DNA of 5,194 nucleotides from an uncultured Anaerosacchariphilus sp. (GTDB taxonomy: Bacteria > Bacillota > Clostridia > Lachnospirales > Lachnospiraceae): positions 1 through 5,194 of the forward strand of contig CAKRTY010000131.1 in the NCBI GenBank assembly GCA_934402125.1. The letters are read 5' to 3'. This document shows, piece after piece, positions 1 to 5,194 of the stretch; the first letter of the stretch is position 1; each line of letters opens with the position of its first letter. A program made the position numbers and the translations under genes. The notes under the pieces were generated by a model that saw nothing but the letters and a program-made list of their open reading frames with translations, was not told the DNA's origin and searched no databases.

Positions 1-1849
1 CGCCAAAGGCACGGGTATCGGAAGTCAGGGCGCCGTCCCAGGCCCGTTCCGTATGAAAGCTGATCCCCGGAAATCCGCAGGCGGCTTTGGGAAGCTCCCG
101 CCGGACGGCCGGATGCTTTTTCCGAAATTCTATCATATATTTAAAAAATGAGAATAATTCCTGATTTTTCTCCAGCAGGCTCCAGTCCAGCCAGGATATC
201 TCATTATCCTGACAGTAGGCGTTATTATTGCCATACTGGGTGTTGCCGAATTCATCGCCTGCCAGAAACATGGGCGTGCCCCGGCTGCACAGCAACACTG
301 CCGCCGCGTTCTTCATCAGCCGCAGGCGGAGCTTCTGCACTTCCGGATCTGTTGTCTCCCCTTCCGCGCCGCAGTTCCAGCTCCGATTATCATCGGCCCC
401 GTCCGTGTTATTCCAGCCGTTGGCCTCATTGTGCTTGCCATTGTAGCTGTACAGATCCCGCAGGGTAAAGCCGTCATGGCAGGTCAGGAAATTCACCGAG
501 GACTTGGAGCCGCTGTAGCCGGTCCGGTTCTCCGCGTAGAGATCGCCGGATCCCGTTATCCGGTTGGCTGCCTCCGGCGCAAACCAGTAATCCCCCTTCA
601 AAAAGCTCCTTAAGGTATCCCGGTAGCGCCCGTTCCACTCCGCCCAGCGTTTCCAGGCCGGAAAGCTGCCCACCTGATACAGGCCGCCCGCATCCCAGGC
701 CTCGGCTATCAGCTTGGTATTGCCCAGCAGCGGATCAAAGGCCAGCTGTTTCAGAAGGGGCGGATTACTCATGGGCGATCCGTCCTCGCTGCGTCCCAGA
801 ATACTGGCCAGGTCAAAGCGGAAGCCGTCCACCCGGTACTGGCTGACCCAGTAACGCAGAGCTTCCACGATCAGCTCCTGCACCACCGGGTGATTGCAGT
901 TCAGGGTATTGCCGCAGCCGCTGAAATTGTAATACTTCCCGTCTGGGGTCAGCATATAGTAAATCTGGTTGTCAAAGCCCTTGAAGGAAATGAAGGGACC
1001 GAGCTCATTTCCCTCTGCCGTATGATTGAACACCACATCGAGGATCACCTCGATTCCGGCGCTATGGAGATCCCGGATCAGCTCCTTTAGCTCCATGCCC
1101 TCCCGGTTATATTCTTCCGCCGCCGTGTAGCTGGTGTTGGGCGCAAAGAAGCTGACCGTATTGTAGCCCCAGTAATCCAGCAGAGTCCGGCCGTCTACCT
1201 CCCGCTTCCCCATGGTTTCATCAAATTCAAAGATAGGCATCAGCTCCACCGCATTGACGCCCAGCTCCTTCAGATAGGGAATCTTCTCCCGCAGGCCCGC
1301 AAAGGTGCCCGGGTGGGCTACGCCGGAGGAGCTATCCCGGGTAAAGCCCCGTACGTGGAGCTCATAGATAATCAGATCGCTCATATCGTAGAGGGGATCC
1401 GGATCTGCGCCCCAGTCAAAATTGTTCCGCACCACCCGGGCGTGGTAGAGCCCCTCCTTCTCCTGGTGCTCTCCCCAGACGCTCTGTCCGGTAACGGCCT
1501 TGGCGTAAGGATCCAAAAGCACATGCTTCCGGTCAAAAAGCAGTCCCTTTTCCGGGTTCCAGGGGCCGTCCAGCCGATAGGCATACTCAAACTCTTCAAT
1601 ATCCAGCCCGTAGACGATCATGGAATAGACCTTTCCGATATGGCAGTGCTCCGGAAAGGGCAGCACCGCAAAGGGCTCCGTCTCCTTCCGGTGATACAGA
1701 AGCAGCTCGCAGGAGGTGGCTCCCTGGGAATGAATCGTAAAATTCACACCCTCCTCCAGAGCCGTAGCTCCATACAGTTCATACATACCCGGACGCACCG
1801 GAAAACCGGCCACCGTGTCCAGGGGCTTCAATGCTTTATACGTTTCCAT
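1..1849 (-). CDS. glgX: Glycogen debranching enzyme, GlgX/isoamylase type (GH13), 3' end beyond the window
   Basis: This enzyme hydrolyses alpha-1,6 branch points of glycogen or related glucans in the cytoplasm, working with phosphorylase in glycogen breakdown. The frame is open from ATG at 1849 through 616 codons to the left edge. GlgX proteins are roughly 650-720 residues, so only a C-terminal portion is missing. A CBM48-like N-terminal domain (about 20-115, GVNF at 34-37) precedes the GH13 barrel, which starts near YELHVRGFT (162-170). Region I is DVVFNH (271-276). Predicted catalytic residues are nucleophile D346 (GFRFDLAS), acid/base E383 (AEAWDAGG) and D459 (FLTCHDGFTLRD). The CHDG form of region IV and the later DDNRSWNCG and GNNNAYCQDNEISW motifs fit GlgX/isoamylase (GH13_11) rather than type I pullulanase. 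The start is fixed by GAGGGAG 8 nt upstream and a TAATG overlap with the preceding gene. No frameshift was seen. The family call is firm; the exact substrate (glycogen or dietary amylopectin) is inferred. Confidence 0.95.
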   Translation of the reverse strand, partial: METYKALKPLDTVAGFPVRPGMYELYGATALEEGVNFTIHSQGATSCELLLYHRKETEPFAVLPFPEHCHIGKVYSMIVYGLDIEEFEYAYRLDGPWNPEKGLLFDRKHVLLDPYAKAVTGQSVWGEHQEKEGLYHARVVRNNFDWGADPDPLYDMSDLIIYELHVRGFTRDSSSGVAHPGTFAGLREKIPYLKELGVNAVELMPIFEFDETMGKREVDGRTLLDYWGYNTVSFFAPNTSYTAAEEYNREGMELKELIRDLHSAGIEVILDVVFNHTAEGNELGPFISFKGFDNQIYYMLTPDGKYYNFSGCGNTLNCNHPVVQELIVEALRYWVSQYRVDGFRFDLASILGRSEDGSPMSNPPLLKQLAFDPLLGNTKLIAEAWDAGGLYQVGSFPAWKRWAEWNGRYRDTLRSFLKGDYWFAPEAANRITGSGDLYAENRTGYSGSKSSVNFLTCHDGFTLRDLYSYNGKHNEANGWNNTDGADDNRSWNCGAEGETTDPEVQKLRLRLMKNAAAVLLCSRGTPMFLAGDEFGNTQYGNNNAYCQDNEISWLDWSLLEKNQELFSFFKYMIEFRKKHPAVRRELPKAACGFPGISFHTERAWDGALTSDTRAFG

Positions 1850-1866
1850 TACTTTTTCTCCCTCAG
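1847..1866 (-). promoter_or_regulatory. TAATG stop-start overlap with internal Shine-Dalgarno
   Basis: The stop codon of the NYN-LOTUS gene (TAA, 1851-1849) shares its last A with the ATG of glgX (1849-1847). GAGGGAG at 1864-1858 lies inside the last codons of the upstream gene, 8 nt before the ATG, which is ideal spacing. This arrangement is typical of translational coupling by terminating ribosomes. It fixes the glgX start, and no better start lies nearby. Confidence 0.85.
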
Positions 1867-2829
1867 ACTCACGGTATTGCCACTGACGGAAAGGGACCGG
1901 ATGCTCCGAAGAAAGCTGGACAGACGGCTGTAGCCGTAATCCTTGATATCAAAGGAGCTGTGTTTCTTGTGTATTTCCTCATAAATCAGGGACAGGTTAT
2001 CCACCTGGCCGCCATTCTTCTGGATAAAGACCTGAATCTCCCGCTCCAGCTTCTCTCTGTCCAGCTGCTCATGGAGCCCTACCGCCCAGGCTGAATCCTG
2101 CTGGTAGAGGCTTAAGCGCGGGCAGGTATCCTGCAGAAATACCATCAGCTTGGTATAGCCGTAATTTCGCACATCAAAATCCGTAAACCGATCATTCAGG
2201 CGGCTGCCCAGCTCTCCCAGATAAGTCGCCTTTCCCTTATTTTCATTATCATTGATGATGGAAATAATCGCGTCCTCAATCTGGGTAAGAGGCGTTACCG
2301 CGCTTCCGTGCTCTTCCTCAGCCGATACCTTTCCACCCTTCTTTTGTCCGCTTGTCACGGACATTGTCTCCGTGTCGCCGACCTGCTTATTGATCAGATT
2401 CAGATGGATAAATTTGTTGCATGCCTTGGTCAGGGCCATAGGGGTCTTGGATTCCCCCATACCGATGACGTACATATTCTCCTCTCTGAGCCGCATGGCC
2501 AGACGGGTGAAATCACTGTCGCTGGTCACCAGGCAGAAGCCGTCCACCTTTCCGGAGTACAGGATATCCATGGCGTCAATGACCATGGCCATATCCGTGG
2601 AATTCTTCCCGGTGGTATAGGAAAACTGCTGAACCGGCGTGATGGAATTCTCCAGCAGCACCTGCTCCTTCCAGCCATTGGATTTTCCGGACCAGTTGCC
2701 GTAAATCCGTCGGAAGGACGCGTATCCGTAGTTTTCAATCTCATTAAAAATACTGCCTGCGTACTTTGCGCTGATGTTGTCCGAATCAATCAGCACCGCA
2801 AATTGTTTCTTGTCTTCAATCTGTTCCAT
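1849..2829 (-). CDS. NYN-domain (PIN-like) putative RNase with two C-terminal OST-HTH/LOTUS domains
   Basis: This 326-residue cytoplasmic protein (no signal peptide or membrane segment) belongs to the LabA/DUF88 (COG1432) group. The NYN domain spans about 8-145. It carries the acidic pattern expected for a metal-dependent nuclease: D15 and D17 in AVLIDSDN, D79 in GKNSTD, D85 in VIDAMD, and D104 and D106 in LVTSDSDF. A charged, glycine-rich linker (about 150-178) leads to two OST-HTH/LOTUS repeats, about 182-252 and 259-322. Each has the same core, F-D-(V/I)-x-(N/D)-Y-G-Y-(T/S)-(K/R)-L-x-x-F-L (218-232 and 293-307). NYN-LOTUS proteins include human MARF1, a known RNase, and LOTUS domains bind RNA; RNA cleavage by this bacterial protein is therefore inference. 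The gene starts 12 nt after the hydrolase gene and overlaps glgX by 1 nt, so it is the middle gene of an operon. The start is supported by GGGAG 6 nt upstream. The RNA target and pathway are unknown. Confidence 0.92.
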   Translation of the reverse strand: MEQIEDKKQFAVLIDSDNISAKYAGSIFNEIENYGYASFRRIYGNWSGKSNGWKEQVLLENSITPVQQFSYTTGKNSTDMAMVIDAMDILYSGKVDGFCLVTSDSDFTRLAMRLREENMYVIGMGESKTPMALTKACNKFIHLNLINKQVGDTETMSVTSGQKKGGKVSAEEEHGSAVTPLTQIEDAIISIINDNENKGKATYLGELGSRLNDRFTDFDVRNYGYTKLMVFLQDTCPRLSLYQQDSAWAVGLHEQLDREKLEREIQVFIQKNGGQVDNLSLIYEEIHKKHSSFDIKDYGYSRLSSFLRSIRSLSVSGNTVSLREKK

Positions 2830-2844
2830 ATCCTTCTCCCTCTA
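2830..2844 (-). promoter_or_regulatory. Ribosome binding site and 12-nt junction between hydrolase and NYN-LOTUS genes
   Basis: The upstream gene ends in TAG (2844-2842). The junction after it reads AGGGAGAAGGAT, leaving GGGAG (2840-2836) 6 nt before the ATG at 2829. There is no room for a promoter or terminator, so the two genes should share one transcript. Confidence 0.8.
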
Positions 2845-3774
2845 TTTTCCCTTCGGTTCTCCCGGCGTCCAGTTATCGGACGGAGACATGTTGAAGGTGA
2901 TATTTTGTCCGTCTGACACGGCCACAATCGTACCCTGATCATCGGTCCGGAAGATCTGGATTCCCATTTCCCGGAACCGGTTCAGCACCTCCGCGTGGGG
3001 GTGTCCGTAGGTGTTGCCCTCGCCGCAGCTGATGACTGCATAGGAAGGATTCACCGCCTGTAAGAATTCCTCCGTGCTGGCTGTACGGCTGCCGTGATGA
3101 GCCGCCTTGTAGACGTCTGCCTGCAGCACTTCGCCGCTCTCCACCATATCCTCCTCGGAATGCTCCTCCGCGTCGCCGGTAAATAAGAAGCTGTTCTCAC
3201 CAAACTGCACCCTCACTCCCACGGAATAATCGTTGGCATTGCTTCCGTAATCGTCCTTCACCGGACACACGACGGTAACCTGCGCTTCCCCCAGCGCATA
3301 GACAGTACCCGCCACCGGATACGTAATGCTGTAATCCTTCTCCCTGACAGCCTGTATCACATCCTCGTAGGTTCTGGTATCCTTGCTGTAATCCGGCATG
3401 AGAATGGTATCACAGTCAAATTTGTAAAGGATCACATCCAGTCCGCCGATGTGATCCGCGTCCGGGTGGGTACCAATCACATAATCCAGATGGTCTATCC
3501 CCTGGTGCTCCAGATACGCCTGTACCTGGGTTCCTTTGCTGTTATTGCCTGCGTCGATGAGCATGGCGTGCTCGCCGTTTCGTATCAGCGTACAGTCGCC
3601 CTGACCGATATCCAGGTAATGAACCTCCAGCGTGGAACCGTCCGATACCACTGCGCTGCCCGTTTCTTTTGTGAGCTGCTCCTGCACCGGATAAACGGCC
3701 GCCAGTACCAACGCAATTACCGCCAGCAGGAACTTCTTTGCCTGTTTTTTTGCCTTTTTTCTGCCTCGTGCCAT
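2842..3774 (-). CDS. ComEC/Rec2-type metallo-beta-lactamase-fold hydrolase, N-terminally membrane-anchored or secreted
   Basis: This 310-residue protein begins with a very basic stretch (residues 3-14, mostly K/R) and one hydrophobic segment (about 15-28). That indicates a signal peptide or signal anchor that places the enzyme outside the membrane. No lipobox cysteine is visible. The MBL domain runs from about 48 to 285. Its motifs are LDIGQGD (54-60), LIDAGNN (72-78), the metal site THPDADHIGG (102-111; H103, D105, D107, H108), FTGDAE (198-203, D201), AAHHGS (224-229) and YGHPH (256-260). The HxDxDH form, with Asp in place of the second His, and the HHGS and GHPH motifs match the MBL domain at the C-terminus of competence protein ComEC and its stand-alone relatives. 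The ComEC channel domain is absent, so this is not a DNA-uptake channel. A nuclease or phosphodiesterase role is plausible from the family, but the substrate is unknown. It is the first gene of the three-gene unit. An in-frame stop upstream and no other start codon fix the N-terminus. Confidence 0.93.
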   Translation of the reverse strand: MARGRKKAKKQAKKFLLAVIALVLAAVYPVQEQLTKETGSAVVSDGSTLEVHYLDIGQGDCTLIRNGEHAMLIDAGNNSKGTQVQAYLEHQGIDHLDYVIGTHPDADHIGGLDVILYKFDCDTILMPDYSKDTRTYEDVIQAVREKDYSITYPVAGTVYALGEAQVTVVCPVKDDYGSNANDYSVGVRVQFGENSFLFTGDAEEHSEEDMVESGEVLQADVYKAAHHGSRTASTEEFLQAVNPSYAVISCGEGNTYGHPHAEVLNRFREMGIQIFRTDDQGTIVAVSDGQNITFNMSPSDNWTPGEPKGK

Positions 3775-3787
3775 AGTGTCTGTCTTA

Positions 3788-3793
3788 CTCCCT
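3788..3793 (-). promoter_or_regulatory. Ribosome binding site of the MBL hydrolase gene, unusually long spacing
   Basis: AGGGAG is the only Shine-Dalgarno-like element before the ATG at 3774. The spacing is 13 nt (3787-3775), longer than the 6-8 nt at the two downstream genes. No alternative in-frame start closer to it exists, so the start stands, but initiation may be weaker than for the following genes. Confidence 0.65.
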
Positions 3794-3824
3794 GTTTTTA
3801 GTCCATATTATTTCAGCTTTTTCT

Positions 3825-3853
3825 ATTATAACACAAAACAGGCGTTCGGACAG
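3825..3853 (-). promoter_or_regulatory. Extended -10 (SigA-type) promoter for the hydrolase/NYN-LOTUS/glgX unit
   Basis: The minus strand shows a perfect TATAAT (3830-3825) preceded by TGT (3833-3831), giving the extended -10 TGnTATAAT. Seventeen bases upstream, CTGTCC (3853-3848) matches TTGACA at three of six positions. A weak -35 with an extended -10 is a usual combination. Transcription should start near 3818, leaving a leader of about 44 nt before the ATG at 3774. The -35 element lies in one arm of the ftsH terminator stem and the terminator T-tract forms the spacer, so the two elements overlap physically. Confidence 0.7.
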
Positions 3854-3878
3854 CCTTTATTTTCTGTCCGGACGCCTG
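3831..3878 (-). terminator. Intrinsic (rho-independent) terminator of ftsH
   Basis: A near-perfect inverted repeat pairs 3864-3878 with 3839-3853: 15 bp with one C-A mismatch in the minus-strand RNA, and a 10-nt A-rich loop at 3854-3863. On the minus strand the stem is followed directly by TTTTGTGTT. It lies about 40 nt after the ftsH stop codon. The T-tract runs only in the minus direction, and there is no converging gene on the other side in this window. Confidence 0.88.
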
Positions 3879-3892
3879 ACGTGTTTCTTCCT

Positions 3893-3921
3893 ATTATACA
3901 GTCCTTGTGATATCCTGTTAC
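3893..3921 (-). promoter_or_regulatory. Possible second promoter upstream of the hairpin (weak call)
   Basis: A second TATAAT occurs at 3898-3893. GTAACA (3921-3916) lies 17 nt upstream and matches TTGACA at four of six positions; it overlaps the ftsH stop codon. A transcript from here would begin just before the terminator hairpin and would mostly stop in it. It may be chance in an AT-rich spacer, so confidence is low. Confidence 0.2.
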
Positions 3922-5194
3922 TGCCTGTCTGCCGCAGTCTCCTCTTTCCGGTTCAGAATCTCCATAAATTCTTCCCCGGTAATCGTCTCCTTCTCGTACA
4001 GGAATTTCGCAATCTCATGAAGCTTGGACATATTCTCGCGCAGCAGCTTTCTGGCCTTCTCATGCTCACTCTTAACCACTTCCACTACCTTTTTGTCAAT
4101 CAGTGTAGCTGTCTCCGCAGAGCAGGCCAGGGAGGTATCGCCGCCCAGATACTGGTTATTGACCGTCTCCATGGCTACCATATCGAACTCCTCTGTCATA
4201 CCGAAGCGGGTAATCATAGCCCGGGCCAGCTTGGTGGCCTGCTCGATATCATTGGAAGCTCCTGTGGTAATGGAGTGGAATATCAGCTCCTCTGCCACAC
4301 GGCCGCCAGTAAAGGTGGCAATTTTATTCTCGATCTCTTCCTTGCTCATCAGGTTATGCTCGCCGGACTCCACCTGCATGGTATAGCCCAGCGCGCCGGA
4401 GGTACGGGGAATGATGGTAATCTTGTGAACCGGGGCAGAATGGGTCTGCAGAGCCGCCACCAGGGCGTGTCCCACCTCGTGGTAGGCTACAATCAGCTTC
4501 TCCTTATCGGAGAGCACCTTATTCTTCTTCTGGTAGCCTGCGATTACCACCTCTACGCTCTCCTCCAGATCACTCTGGATCACGTATTTGCGGTTCTGAC
4601 GCACTGCCCGCAGAGCGCCCTCGTTGATGATATTGGCCAGCTCCGCGCCGGACGCGCCTGCGGCAGCCCGGGCAATGGCGTTGAAATCAATATCGTCGCC
4701 CATGTGTACCTTCCGGGCGTGAACTTTCAGGATATCCTCCCGGCCCTTCAGGTCCGGCAGCTCCACCGGCACTCTCCGGTCAAAGCGGCCGGGACGCAGC
4801 AAAGCCGGATCCAGGGATTCCGGACGGTTGGTTGCCGCCAGAATCATGACGCCCTTACGGCCGTCGAAGCCGTCCATCTCCGTCAGAAGCTGGTTCAGGG
4901 TCTGCTCCCGCTCGTCATTTCCGCCCATTCCGCCGCCGTCACGCTTTTTACCGATGGTATCAATCTCATCGATGAACACGATACAGGGCGCCTTTTCATT
5001 GGCCTGCTGAAACAAATCCCGCACCTTGGCCGCACCCATGCCCACGAACATTTCCACAAATTCCGAACCGGAGATGGAGAAGAAGGGTACATTGGCCTCG
5101 CCGGCCACTGCCTTGGCAAGCAGGGTTTTACCGGTTCCCGGAGGGCCTACCAGCAGCGCGCCCTTGGGCATGGTGGCTCCGATCTCCGTATACT
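3918..5194 (-). CDS. ftsH: ATP-dependent zinc metalloprotease FtsH, 5' end beyond the window
   Basis: FtsH is the membrane-bound AAA+ protease that extracts and degrades misfolded membrane proteins and short-lived regulators, as a hexamer. The frame enters from the right edge at Tyr (5192-5190) and gives 424 residues ending at TAA (3920-3918). Full-length FtsH is about 600-650 residues, so the two N-terminal membrane segments and the extracytoplasmic loop are outside the window. The Met at 5171 is internal: it follows YTEIGAT, conserved family sequence, just before Walker A. Visible motifs are Walker A GPPGTGKT (5147-5124), Walker [10 protein letters not shown], the second region of homology (TNRPESLDP to RPGRFDRR, with the two arginine-finger positions), the zinc site HEVGH (4481-4467) and the likely third zinc ligand Asp in [19 protein letters not shown] instead of the common HEAGH keeps all catalytic residues and is seen in clostridial FtsH. 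The gene is separated from the next by a terminator and a new promoter. Confidence 0.97.
   Translation of the reverse strand, partial: YTEIGATMPKGALLVGPPGTGKTLLAKAVAGEANVPFFSISGSEFVEMFVGMGAAKVRDLFQQANEKAPCIVFIDEIDTIGKKRDGGGMGGNDEREQTLNQLLTEMDGFDGRKGVMILAATNRPESLDPALLRPGRFDRRVPVELPDLKGREDILKVHARKVHMGDDIDFNAIARAAAGASGAELANIINEGALRAVRQNRKYVIQSDLEESVEVVIAGYQKKNKVLSDKEKLIVAYHEVGHALVAALQTHSAPVHKITIIPRTSGALGYTMQVESGEHNLMSKEEIENKIATFTGGRVAEELIFHSITTGASNDIEQATKLARAMITRFGMTEEFDMVAMETVNNQYLGGDTSLACSAETATLIDKKVVEVVKSEHEKARKLLRENMSKLHEIAKFLYEKETITGEEFMEILNRKEETAADRQ

Noticed and set aside
148..613. Open frames on the plus strand across the left end
   Set aside because: They lie opposite the intact glgX gene, whose conserved GH13 motifs run through this region. 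Their peptides are compositionally odd and match no family I recognise.
1313..2916. Longer plus-strand open frames (up to about 200 codons) opposite glgX and the NYN-LOTUS gene
   Set aside because: They are antisense shadows caused by GC-rich codon use in the real minus-strand genes, with no recognisable domain.
3798..3806. Minimal upstream open frame ATG GAC TAA in the leader of the MBL gene
   Set aside because: It has no Shine-Dalgarno before it, encodes only two residues, and a nine-base match is easily due to chance.
3839..3878. Inverted repeat considered as a remnant mobile element or an operator
   Set aside because: Its place just after the ftsH stop, the GC-rich stem and the T-tract on the minus strand fit an ordinary intrinsic terminator.
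5169..5171. ATG at 5171 as the start of FtsH
   Set aside because: The frame stays open to the window edge, and the residues before it (YTEIGAT) are conserved FtsH sequence, so this Met is internal.

Overview
The window reads almost entirely on the minus strand and looks like chromosomal DNA of a Gram-positive Clostridia-type bacterium, most likely a gut Lachnospiraceae. Four signs point there: GC-rich third codon positions in dense coding sequence, AGGGAG-type ribosome binding sites, an FtsH with a clostridial-style HEVGH zinc motif and C-terminal sequence, and a classic extended -10 promoter in a short AT-rich gap. The genus assignment is inference; no rRNA or other definitive marker is present.

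In transcription order (right to left): (1) 5194-3918 is the 3' two thirds of ftsH, the membrane AAA+ zinc protease; its N-terminal membrane part lies outside the window. It ends in a strong intrinsic terminator at 3839-3878. (2) A promoter (TGTTATAAT) begins inside that terminator and reads left into a compact three-gene unit. (3) 3774-2842 encodes a membrane-anchored or secreted metallo-beta-lactamase-fold hydrolase of the ComEC/Rec2 C-terminal type. (4) Twelve bases later, 2829-1849 encodes an NYN (PIN-like RNase) domain followed by two OST-HTH/LOTUS RNA-binding domains. (5) Sharing one base with it (TAATG), 1849-1 encodes a GlgX/isoamylase-type glycogen debranching enzyme, cut by the left edge after 616 residues.

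The three genes behind the promoter are spaced as an operon (12 nt gap, then a 1 nt overlap). No sequence feature shows that they share a pathway. The tightest link is between a predicted RNA-targeting NYN-LOTUS protein and a storage-polysaccharide enzyme, which are probably translationally coupled. The only intergenic stretch is 3775-3917 (143 bp). It holds the ftsH terminator, the promoter and the ribosome binding site of the hydrolase gene. I saw no plus-strand gene, tRNA, rRNA, CRISPR array or insertion sequence.
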